In this document: positions 1 to 7,398 of the stretch, piece after piece
Layout of the letters: the number at the start of each line of letters is the position of its first letter
How positions within the stretch are numbered: position 1 is the stretch's first letter
Assembly (NCBI GenBank): GCA_964424105.1
Contig: CAYRHJ010000034.1
Span: 48,099 to 112,098, forward strand
Reading direction: 5' to 3'
DNA from: CAYRHJ01 sp964424105
Lineage (GTDB): Bacteria > Planctomycetota > Phycisphaerae > UBA1845
Length of the DNA: 64,000 nucleotides
Notes under the pieces: generated by a model
Database searches by the model: none
Told to the model about the DNA's origin: nothing
Seen by the model: only the letters and a program-made list of their open reading frames with translations
Made by a program: the position numbers and the translations under genes

Positions 1-2
1 GC

Positions 3-743
3 GCGCGTAAGGCCTTGGAATTCCAGCGACACGATTTGTGCGGAGAATGCGGCGGCAGCGGTGCGGCACGCGGGAGTCGAAAGCGAAGCTGTCCGACGTG
101 CGGCGGATACGGACAGGTCGAGCAAACCGGCGGGTTGGGCGCGATCTTCGGCCGGGTCATTACGACGTGTCCTGCTTGTCGGGGGCGTGGGTCGGTTATC
201 GACACACCTTGCGGAAGTTGCCGAGGCAGCGGGATGGAGGTTGTCCATCGCACGTTGGAAGTTGAAATCCCGGCGGGAATCCACGATGGTCAGGCTGTGC
301 GGGTGCGGGGCGAGGGCGACCTGGGAGAAGACGGTCAGTCGCGCGGGGACCTGCACTGTTACGTCAGTGTCAAGGCGCATCCGTTTTTGGAGCGTCACGA
401 CAATGACCTGATCTGCAAGATGCCCATCCGTTTCACGCAGGCGGCATTGGGGGCGGACATCGAGGTTCCCACGTTGGGAGGCAAGGCCGGCATCAAGATC
501 CCGCGGGGCACGAAAAATGGACAGGTGTTTCGGCTTTCCGGGCAGGGGCTTCCTGACCTGCGAAGCCGGCGGCGGGGCGATGAATACGTGCGGGTGGAAG
601 TCGAGATTCCGCAGAAGCTAACGTCGGAACAGGAACGCCTTTTACGTGAATATGCCGAAACAGAGGGCGCGACGATCGCGCCCGAATCGAAACGATTTTT
701 CGAAAAGTTGATCGAATACTTCGCGGGGCAGGACCCGTCCTAA
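3..743 (+). CDS. dnaJ: DnaJ chaperone, 3' part (5' end outside window)
   Basis: This is the C-terminal part of Hsp40/DnaJ, the co-chaperone that delivers unfolded proteins to DnaK and stimulates its ATPase in the cytoplasm. Four CxxCxGxG-type zinc motifs are visible (CGECGGSG, CPTCGGYG, CPACRGRG, CGSCRGSG), followed by the two substrate-binding beta domains. The frame is open at the left edge, where ARKALEFQRHD is typical of the residues just before the zinc finger, so the J domain and Gly/Phe linker lie upstream of the window. The stop is 6 bases before grpE, which suggests co-transcription. The dnaJ-grpE order without dnaK between them differs from the classic grpE-dnaK-dnaJ arrangement. 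A CbpA-type protein is excluded because CbpA lacks the zinc finger. Confidence 0.95.
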   Translation, partial: ARKALEFQRHDLCGECGGSGAARGSRKRSCPTCGGYGQVEQTGGLGAIFGRVITTCPACRGRGSVIDTPCGSCRGSGMEVVHRTLEVEIPAGIHDGQAVRVRGEGDLGEDGQSRGDLHCYVSVKAHPFLERHDNDLICKMPIRFTQAALGADIEVPTLGGKAGIKIPRGTKNGQVFRLSGQGLPDLRSRRRGDEYVRVEVEIPQKLTSEQERLLREYAETEGATIAPESKRFFEKLIEYFAGQDPS

Positions 744-749
744 AGCGCT

Positions 750-1406
750 ATGAAGATGAACAACAAGAGAAATAAGGATATCCCGGACGCGCCGAGACAC
801 GAAGAGGCCGACGCGTCCGTGGACGTGAACAACGAAGTTCCGGTTGACAGCTCGCCCGGCGATCCACCCATCGCCGAGGGGTCAGCGTCTGACGAGGTGG
901 ATGTGCTTCGTGCGCGGATGGCGGGGCTTGAAGATCAGATGTTGCGTGCCGTCGCTGAGCAGCAGAACATTCGAAAGCGGTCGGCCAACGAGCTGACCGA
1001 GGCGGTGCGGTACGCGAAGGCGGGTCTGATTCGGTCGCTACTCGACGTGTTGGACGATCTTGAGCGGGCGCTGGGTCAGGAGTCCGCGGGCGAATCGACG
1101 GCCTTGCTGGAGGGCGTTCGCCTGGTCTACGACAATTTTACGAAAGTGCTGCGAGATCATGACGTTGTGTCGATTGAGGCCTTGGGACGGCGATTTGACC
1201 CCGCGCTGCACGAAGCGATGATGCAACAACCGACTCGCGATCATGAGCCTGGTACGGTGATTCAGGTGTTGCAGGGCGGTTATCGAATGCACGAGCGCGT
1301 GTTGCGGCCTGCCAAAGTGATCATCGCGGCTGCATCCCAAACCGCGGACGGTCAGGGAGCGGGCGCCGGCGAGTCGGACAACGTCGATAAGCATTCCAGG
1401 GAGTGA
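750..1406 (+). CDS. grpE: Nucleotide exchange factor GrpE
   Basis: GrpE releases ADP from DnaK as part of the DnaK-DnaJ-GrpE cycle. The protein has 218 residues. An acidic, poorly conserved N-terminus (about 1-50) is followed by a long helical region (about 50-110, with LRARMAGLEDQMLRAVAEQ) that forms the dimer stalk. The C-terminal beta domain carries the family signature FDPALHEAM, a downstream GYRMHERVLRPAKV and flanking valines. The length matches the family. It starts 6 bases after the dnaJ stop and ends 6 bases before the FmdB-like gene. Two ATG codons sit close together (750 and 756); either could be the start. Identification is secure. Confidence 0.95.
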   Translation: MKMNNKRNKDIPDAPRHEEADASVDVNNEVPVDSSPGDPPIAEGSASDEVDVLRARMAGLEDQMLRAVAEQQNIRKRSANELTEAVRYAKAGLIRSLLDVLDDLERALGQESAGESTALLEGVRLVYDNFTKVLRDHDVVSIEALGRRFDPALHEAMMQQPTRDHEPGTVIQVLQGGYRMHERVLRPAKVIIAAASQTADGQGAGAGESDNVDKHSRE

Positions 1407-1412
1407 TGATTC

Positions 1413-1829
1413 ATGCCCACCTATGATTACGAATGCACGAAGTGTGGCCGAGGGTTTGAGCTGTTTCAAGCCATCAGCGCCAAGCCGTTACGCCGAATGA
1501 AGACGGAATGCAAGGACTGCAATAACAGCGCGCCGGTTCGTCGATTGATCGGTACGGGGGCGGCGATTTTGTTCAAGGGCGGCGGATTCTATCAAACGGA
1601 TTATCGCAGCGAATCGTACAAGAAGGCCGCCGAGGCCGACACGAAAAGCAAATCGGACGGCAAGTCGGACGGCAAGTCGGATGGCAAGCCGGACGGCAAG
1701 TCGGATGGCAAGCCGGAACACAAGAAATCGGAATCGTCGGCGAGCGTCGATACCACCGGCAAGAAAAAATCGAAGCCCAGCACCGATAGTTCCGCGAAAG
1801 GCACGACTTCCAAGCCGAAGTCAGACTGA
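1413..1829 (+). CDS. FmdB-family zinc-ribbon protein with Lys/Ser/Asp repeat tail
   Basis: The N-terminal 60 residues are a typical FmdB/CxxC zinc ribbon: MPTYDYECTKCGRGFE, then CKDCNN and the VRRLIG motif. The family is small and widespread; a regulatory role has been proposed but no activity is firmly established. The glycine-rich FKGGGFYQTDYR segment is also typical of the family. From about residue 78 the protein carries a hydrophilic tail of GKSDGKSDGKPD-type units, encoded by about five 12-base direct repeats near 1657-1716, then a Lys/Ser-rich end. The tail is low complexity and probably disordered. GGGAG lies 9 bases before the ATG. It sits between grpE and yacG in the same run of genes. 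Confidence 0.85.
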   Translation: MPTYDYECTKCGRGFELFQAISAKPLRRMKTECKDCNNSAPVRRLIGTGAAILFKGGGFYQTDYRSESYKKAAEADTKSKSDGKSDGKSDGKPDGKSDGKPEHKKSESSASVDTTGKKKSKPSTDSSAKGTTSKPKSD

Positions 1830-1846
1830 TTTGGATCCATTGAAGC

Positions 1847-2074
1847 ATGTACATCGTTGAATGTCCCACATGCGGGCGACGCATGGAGTTCGAGCGATCC
1901 ACTGATGCGTTGCATCGACCGTTTTGCAGTAAACGATGCCAGTTCATCGACCTCGACAAGTGGTTTCGGGGGGAATATCGCCTCAGCGAGCCGTTGCCCG
2001 ACGACGCTTGGCCGGACGCGACTGACGGCAGCACCGATTCACCCGCCCCACCGTGGCCGGCGCACGACGATTAG
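1847..2074 (+). CDS. yacG: YacG-type zinc-binding protein (DNA gyrase inhibitor family)
   Basis: This 75-residue protein has the complete YacG signature: CPTCGRRM near the N-terminus, FCSKRCQFIDLDKWFRG in the middle, and YRLSEPLP after it. The four cysteines bind one zinc ion. In E. coli YacG binds GyrB and inhibits gyrase; that activity is transferred here by family only. The C-terminal 20 residues are Pro/Ala/Asp-rich and variable. It lies 17 bases after the FmdB-like gene and just before an EamA transporter, so it is probably part of the same transcription unit. Confidence 0.9.
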   Translation: MYIVECPTCGRRMEFERSTDALHRPFCSKRCQFIDLDKWFRGEYRLSEPLPDDAWPDATDGSTDSPAPPWPAHDD

Positions 2075-2113
2075 CGATCACAGGTCAACCAGTCATGGGT
2101 CGGAGCGACCTCG

Positions 2114-3013
2114 TTGAGTGCCACCGGTCGGACACCCGCCCAGGCACCGAGCCGTCGTCCGGCGATACCCGTCATGGCCCTGCTCGCGGTGGTGGTGTGG
2201 GGCGCGTCGTTCGTCGCCACGCGGATCGCGCTGCAATGGCTGAACCCCGTGGCCTTGATTACCGTCCGCGTGTGCGTCGGTTCGCTGATGTTAGCGGCCA
2301 TCTTGCGGATGCGGCGTCAGACGATTTGGCCGGGCCGATCCGAATTTGTTCTGTGCGGGATACTCGGCGCCGTCCTGGGGGGGCACATTCTGATCCAAGC
2401 CGTCGGCCTTCAATTCACGACGGCCACCAACACCGGTTGGATCATCGGTTTCATGCCCGTGACGATCGCGCTGGGAGCGCAGATGCTGGGAAGACAGCGA
2501 CTGAGCCTGGTGGGATGGGGCGGCGTGATGTTGGGCACATTCGGCGTGCTGCTTGTAACCATGCCTAAATTGCAGGCGTTTGCCGATGCCCGGTTCGGTG
2601 ACATTTTGCAAGTCACGTCTTGTTTGACGTGGACGGCCTACACGCTCGTCGCCATCGGACCGGTCAGCAGAATGGGTTCGCTCCGCGTCACCGCGTCTAC
2701 CATGACGATCGCAGCGATCATGATGCTGCCGTTGTGCGGCGTCGCCGGCCGATTCATGGCACCAATGACACCGCCCGCCTTGACGGCGGTTCTGTTCTTG
2801 AGTGTGTTTTGCAGCGGATTGGCCTATCTCTGGTGGGTCACCGCCGTCAACGATCACGGCCCGACGCGGGTTGGTGCGATGCTGTATCTGGAGCCGTTTG
2901 TGACGTTGGCTGTGGCGGCTGCCTTGCTGGATGAACCCGTGTCGTGGCACACGCTGGCGGGGGGGCTTTGCGTACTGGCGGGCGTGGCGTTTGTATCACG
3001 CGGATCGCGTTGA
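2114..3013 (+). CDS. EamA/DMT-superfamily transporter
   Basis: The protein has 299 residues and about ten hydrophobic helices in two homologous EamA halves: ALLAVVVWGASFVATRIAL opens the first, and the second begins near ILQVTSCLTWTAYTLV. This is the drug/metabolite transporter fold of the inner membrane. The C-terminal half has the usual YLEPFVTLAVAAALLDEPV segment. The substrate cannot be inferred; relatives export amino acids or other metabolites. The start is the TTG at 2114, chosen because GGAG ends 8 bases before it. An ATG at 2174 would remove only the short cytoplasmic N-terminus. Confidence 0.88.
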   Translation: MSATGRTPAQAPSRRPAIPVMALLAVVVWGASFVATRIALQWLNPVALITVRVCVGSLMLAAILRMRRQTIWPGRSEFVLCGILGAVLGGHILIQAVGLQFTTATNTGWIIGFMPVTIALGAQMLGRQRLSLVGWGGVMLGTFGVLLVTMPKLQAFADARFGDILQVTSCLTWTAYTLVAIGPVSRMGSLRVTASTMTIAAIMMLPLCGVAGRFMAPMTPPALTAVLFLSVFCSGLAYLWWVTAVNDHGPTRVGAMLYLEPFVTLAVAAALLDEPVSWHTLAGGLCVLAGVAFVSRGSR

Positions 3014-3174
3014 TAATCTATCGACTCGGGAGTTCGCCCCTGCCGCGCAAAGTCGCCGGTGACCGCGCAGCGAGAACGGGTTTCCCATACCGCAGCATCA
3101 TTCTAGAATCCGCGAACGAGAAACCGATGATCCCCTGTTCAATTGGGTGATTCACAAAACCGTTGGAGTTTACC

Positions 3175-4038
3175 TTGTCGTTATCGTCACTACCCAGGTC
3201 AGCCAAATGGCTTCTGACGTTGTTTCTCCTGTTGGTGGGCGCGGGCTATCTGGTCGCGTTGGGAAATCTGTACCACCGACACGGCTTGGCCGACGGTCGA
3301 GAGGGGCTTTCGCTTGACGATCTGCGAGTCACGTTTCACGGCTTGGACATCAAGGACGATGCGCCGGCTGGCGAAGGTGCCCGATCTCGAATGTTGGAAA
3401 TGGTCGAGCCGGGTGGCGAAATGCGGAAGCATTTGTCAGACGGAGGCCCGCCCGCGATCCGGGCGCTGGAAACTTGGCTTGGACGAGGCGCCACCAAAGC
3501 GGAATTCGACCTGGCCGACTTGGCCCAAGCGGGCGATCCATCCGCCCGAGCTGCCATCGATTCAAACTGCCTGTTGTGCCACAATCCGGACGGTGAAAAG
3601 GCCGACGCGCCCTATGGCCCCGACATGTTCACTATTGATTATGACATGGTTTATCTGTTCGCTGCCCCCGGTACAGCCGTCATGACGTCCTCGTCCACGA
3701 CCGGCACCGTGCCAACCAAGGGCCCCCAGACGCAAGCCCATCTATTCCTGGTGACGCACATTCACATGTTGAGCATTCCCGTGTTCACGTTGATCGTGTC
3801 GGGGCTATTCCTGTTGGCGGACGAAGTCTCTCGAAACTTGAAGAACGCGTTGGGCGTCGTCCCCATGTTGATGCTGGTATTCGATTTCTCGAGTTGGTGG
3901 TTGGCCCGCATATCCGAGCCGTTGATTTACATCATTGTTGCGGCTGGCGCGGCGTACGGCGTCACGTTTGGCTTCCAACTGCTGGCTGTGGCGTATTCCA
4001 TCTGGCTGGGTAAACGGCGAACCGCAGCATCAAAATAG
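3175..4038 (+). CDS. Membrane protein with a single haem-c motif (CLLCH)
   Basis: About 287 residues. An N-terminal membrane helix (KWLLTLFLLLVGAGYLVALG) is followed by a soluble segment of about 160 residues and three C-terminal membrane helices. The soluble segment contains one CxxCH motif (SNCLLCHNPDG, around residue 132), the attachment site for covalent haem c. This suggests a membrane-bound monohaem cytochrome or electron-transfer partner facing the periplasm. His residues at the start of the membrane domain (VTHIHML) could be further ligands. The TTG at 3175 is favoured because GGAG lies 6 bases upstream; the frame also has a TTG at 3163. I do not recognise a named family. A MarR gene lies 200 bases downstream on the same strand. 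Confidence 0.7.
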   Translation: MSLSSLPRSAKWLLTLFLLLVGAGYLVALGNLYHRHGLADGREGLSLDDLRVTFHGLDIKDDAPAGEGARSRMLEMVEPGGEMRKHLSDGGPPAIRALETWLGRGATKAEFDLADLAQAGDPSARAAIDSNCLLCHNPDGEKADAPYGPDMFTIDYDMVYLFAAPGTAVMTSSSTTGTVPTKGPQTQAHLFLVTHIHMLSIPVFTLIVSGLFLLADEVSRNLKNALGVVPMLMLVFDFSSWWLARISEPLIYIIVAAGAAYGVTFGFQLLAVAYSIWLGKRRTAASK

Positions 4039-4122
4039 GCGAAGATATTTCGTCGATAGGCAGGCGAAATCCGCCACAGGCCCGGACTTTCTCCCATTTT
4101 TGCCCCGAAACACCCCTAACAG

Positions 4123-4151
4123 TTGACGCAATAATTATTGCTTGTCAGAAT
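4123..4151 (+). promoter_or_regulatory. Promoter with AT-rich palindromic operator upstream of marR
   Basis: TTGACG at 4123-4128 and CAGAAT at 4146-4151 are 17 bases apart and fit a sigma-70-type promoter. The spacer contains a perfect 14-base palindrome, GCAATAATTATTGC (4128-4141), with partly symmetric flanks (TGAC ... GTCA). MarR dimers typically bind AT-rich palindromes of this kind and repress by blocking RNA polymerase. Autoregulation of the downstream MarR gene is the simplest inference. Confidence 0.6.
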
Positions 4152-4241
4152 CTATTAACAGGTCGATATTTTTTTGCCGGCGTAGCAATGCCGATCGGGC
4201 GCGGATCGCTGACTACGTCAGGCCTGTGGGGAGCACGAAAA

Positions 4242-4733
4242 ATGCCCAACCCAAAATTGCGAACTGAATTGGCTGAAATGGTCGCCGAGACCTTCGAACT
4301 GATGAAAACCGCCTCGGCGGCGCGAGCGCGAGCGCGAACCGGGCACCCGGAAGAAATCAGTGAAATTGAGTTCCTGGCGCTGGACGTCCTGTTGAATTCC
4401 GGCTCGTTAACGGTCGGCGAGATTCAGAAACGAATTGGAGTTCTGCCGGCCCAGATGTCACGGATCATTCGCTCGCTGGAATCCAAGGACGGACAAACGT
4501 TCGTGAGTTGCAGTATCAACCCCGACGATCGACGAAAAATTGACGTCAAGATCACCGCGAAAGGCCAGAAGGCGCACGAAGCCTATCGAGCCACCCGGCT
4601 GGCATTCGTGACGGCGATGTTGAACGACTTGAGCGTCGAAGATCGCGAGATGTTCATGCGCGTCGTGCGGCGGGTCAAGTCGGGTCTGATGTCGCGGATG
4701 TCCGAAATTGAAGCCTCCGCAAACGCGACGTAA
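4242..4733 (+). CDS. MarR-family transcriptional regulator
   Basis: Winged helix-turn-helix protein of about 163 residues. The recognition region is visible as LTVGEIQKRIGVLPAQMSRI followed by IRSLESKDG, then the wing with PDDRRKIDVKITAKG, a MarR hallmark. N- and C-terminal helices would form the dimer interface. I chose the ATG at 4242 (MPNPKLRTEL) because GGGAG lies just upstream; the longer frame from 4188 adds 18 residues without a good ribosome-binding site. A perfect AT-rich palindrome within its own promoter suggests negative autoregulation. The effector is unknown. The upstream haem-motif membrane protein is a possible co-regulated target. Confidence 0.88.
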   Translation: MPNPKLRTELAEMVAETFELMKTASAARARARTGHPEEISEIEFLALDVLLNSGSLTVGEIQKRIGVLPAQMSRIIRSLESKDGQTFVSCSINPDDRRKIDVKITAKGQKAHEAYRATRLAFVTAMLNDLSVEDREMFMRVVRRVKSGLMSRMSEIEASANAT

Positions 4734-4795
4734 TCGGCTCCCGTCGGGCGATTCAACCGGTTACCCATCTCGCCGAACGGGCCCGGCCGGCAGCG

Positions 4796-6931
4796 TCAGG
4801 GGGTGATGCAACAAGGATCGAGGTCGGAAAAGGCGTCGAGAACCGCAAAAAGGTCTTGCAGATTAATGGTCCCGTTGCCGTTGCACGGTTCGATGTCCGC
4901 TTGCTCCAGCGTACAAATCTCGTAATCCTTCGCGAAAGCATCGATGACACAAAAGAGGTCGAACAAATTGATGGTGCCATTGTTGTCCACGTCGCCGTAG
5001 ATCACATCATCCGCACTGCAAACGCAATCCGTGCACAGGTCGGCGGTGCAGGGGTTGCCGTCGTCGCAACCGGAGTGGCTCAAACATTCGCAACCGCCCG
5101 GCAGAGGACTAGGCCCCACGGCGGAAATGGTCAATGCCGAAGGCGTCCCCGGCTTGAACAGATCGACGAACACGTCGGCTGCGACAGGCGGACGGTCGGA
5201 ATCGAAGCGAAAAGTGTACGAAGTGTCCCAGCGGAGGGCGTTGGCGTTGGGGTCCGTCGCCATTGAATCGGTGGCCCAAGTCAGCAACCCGGCGGCCTGT
5301 GACGACACCCAATCCGTTAATGCGTACGGCTCGCTGCTGTGATAGTCCACGTCATGGAAGCCGACTCCCGAAACGCCCACGCCGGAGGGAATGGGCACCG
5401 ACAGCGCCCGGGCCGCCCGATCCGAATTCATGTTGTACAAAACATATTCATAATGCCATAACTCCGCCGCGGTCTGGGTGGTCTTGTAACCCAAAACGTA
5501 TCGCCCCTCGTCGGGCACGAACGCGTCCACCAACGTCACGCCGGCGTCGAACTCCACCCACGCGTCCAGGGGTGTTTCCGATTCGCGCGTTTGAAACGAC
5601 ACGTTGAAGTTCAGATCCCATCCCAGCGAGCCGAGGAAAGAGCCGACAAAAATCTCTCGCCACGACGAATTATTGAAGCGGCGATCCCGGTCTTCATCCG
5701 TCGTGATGTATTGCGTTTGAGCGACGTATTTCGCGCCCGCGTTCAACGCCGGATTCACGTCATCCTGATCGACCTGAAGCCGCTTGAAAACTTCATCGCC
5801 GATTCCTTGCCAATGAAGCGTGTAGGGATACGGAAAATCGCCGGTGAACGGGTTGACTTCGGAACGAGGGCCCATCCCCTGCTGCCGCCCGTTCAAAAAC
5901 GAGGAATACGTATCGGAGCAGTTGATGCCCAACCAGTCACACGTCCCGGCGTTCTCACAAGCCCCACACAGGCCCGCATCCGCGGCGCAAAACCCGTGCT
6001 TCAGCCAAGCCATCCCGATCTGCTCATATTGGGTCGCGCTGCCCACCGTTCGAAGTCGGTACAGATTCTGCGAGATGACGGGGTGCTTTTTGCAGTTCAC
6101 GCCGCTGAAACACTCGATCCAGATTCCCTGTGCGTCGCCGCGATTGCAAGACGTCGTATCAAACGAGTACGCGCTTATATTGCCCACCGTGCCGTGCTCC
6201 CGCATCGATGAACCCACGCCGGATACCACCACGTCGGGTCCGATCGCGCCGACCTGTGCCTGTGACGTTGTCGACTCGCTCGGCGATTCAACGGGAGCCT
6301 CGATCGCGCTACGATCACGTCGCGGTAGTACGGGCCGAACGGGCAAGTTCAATTCCAGCCTGCCGATGGCACGGTCTGATACAACGTTTAGGCCCATCTC
6401 CCGCGCGAAACTCGGGCTGTATCGAACCGCTCCGCTGATCGACACACGCTGATCGCCGCCGTTTTCGGAAACGACCGAATCCAAGGTTCCCTCCAACACG
6501 GGGCGGTTAGGAAGGTCGCCACCCAATGCGTGAACGACGAAACCGCCATCCGCAAGTGAAATCCGCCATCCACCGAAAGGAACGGAAATTCCCGCCCCCA
6601 ACGGAATCATAATCCCCGCATCGTTCGCCCGGACGTCGAGGACCAAAACACGGACGTCACCATCGGTGGCCGAACTCAGCTCAACGAATCCATCGACCAC
6701 GTCCGTCGTGAATTCGTCTACACGTGTCCCGTCGGCCCGGCTCAGCGAGCCAACGCCCATTTCCACCGACGAATTCATCACAAACCGAAGCCCGCCGCGA
6801 CCGCCCAACTCGTAAGGCGTGGAAGAACGACGAGGCCGTTCCAAGACCTCCGGCCCCGCAGCCACCCCGATATTTGATGCCACGACGACCAAGAGGGCCG
6901 TCCCAACGCATGTGATTGTAAGTTGCTTCAT
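4796..6931 (-). CDS. Secreted dockerin-like (EF-hand pair) protein
   Basis: About 711 residues. An N-terminal signal peptide is clear (MKQLTITCVGTALLVVVASN, cut probably after VAAG). The central 550 residues are not recognised; they hold a few Cys clusters (GLCGACENAGTC) and beta-rich sequence. The C-terminus has a Cys-rich linker (CLSHSGCDDGNPCTADLC) followed by two dockerin-type calcium loops, GDVDNNGTINLFDLF and NGNGTINLQDLF. Similar C-termini occur in several proteins in this window. No cohesin is seen, so a role in cellulosome assembly is not implied; cell-surface attachment or folding is possible. The ATG at 6931 is chosen because GGAG lies 4 bases before it and the signal peptide begins there; the frame extends to 7000. 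Confidence 0.75.
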   Translation of the reverse strand: MKQLTITCVGTALLVVVASNIGVAAGPEVLERPRRSSTPYELGGRGGLRFVMNSSVEMGVGSLSRADGTRVDEFTTDVVDGFVELSSATDGDVRVLVLDVRANDAGIMIPLGAGISVPFGGWRISLADGGFVVHALGGDLPNRPVLEGTLDSVVSENGGDQRVSISGAVRYSPSFAREMGLNVVSDRAIGRLELNLPVRPVLPRRDRSAIEAPVESPSESTTSQAQVGAIGPDVVVSGVGSSMREHGTVGNISAYSFDTTSCNRGDAQGIWIECFSGVNCKKHPVISQNLYRLRTVGSATQYEQIGMAWLKHGFCAADAGLCGACENAGTCDWLGINCSDTYSSFLNGRQQGMGPRSEVNPFTGDFPYPYTLHWQGIGDEVFKRLQVDQDDVNPALNAGAKYVAQTQYITTDEDRDRRFNNSSWREIFVGSFLGSLGWDLNFNVSFQTRESETPLDAWVEFDAGVTLVDAFVPDEGRYVLGYKTTQTAAELWHYEYVLYNMNSDRAARALSVPIPSGVGVSGVGFHDVDYHSSEPYALTDWVSSQAAGLLTWATDSMATDPNANALRWDTSYTFRFDSDRPPVAADVFVDLFKPGTPSALTISAVGPSPLPGGCECLSHSGCDDGNPCTADLCTDCVCSADDVIYGDVDNNGTINLFDLFCVIDAFAKDYEICTLEQADIEPCNGNGTINLQDLFAVLDAFSDLDPCCITP

Positions 6932-7398
6932 TTCGCTCCGCTTTATTGGCCAGGGATCCGATTCCGATTCATGGGGCACAACCCAGATGCCGAGACACAA
7001 CTACCTATATTACCAGTTGCGATGGGATTTTTCGCCGCCCAAGTCCGAAAAAATGAAATCTCCCCGGGAGGTGTGCTACGCCTGTTTCCACCCGGGCGTG
7101 AGTGATATCGCCCTTTTCAGCCACGTTCGCCAGATACCCATGCGAACTGGTAGAAATCCATGCGAACCGGTCGATATCCATGCGGACCGTAACGAAGACC
7201 GGCGATGTTGACATCCTCCATCGTACAAGGGTAGTAGACTCGCCCCGATAATTCAAGCTGCTTGACGTCCGTGCGGATTCAACAGTTTCAATTCAGTCGG
7301 GATGAAAATATTCTAGGACCCGTCGCCCCCGTCTTTCGCCCCGAATGGTCGTGTCAAACGGCAACGGTATGAATTGGCCTGACCCATTCTGACCGATT
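6932..7398. other. Divergent intergenic region with a triple 20-bp direct repeat
   Basis: This 467-base gap separates the leftward dockerin-like gene from the rightward spermidine-synthase-like gene and must hold both promoters. Three head-to-tail copies of a 20-base unit starting CCATGCGAAC are visible at 7138-7157, 7158-7177 and 7178-7197, the last one diverged. A 20-base period is close to two helical turns, so the copies would present the same DNA face, as in arrays of regulator sites. No convincing gene is seen. Confidence 0.55.
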
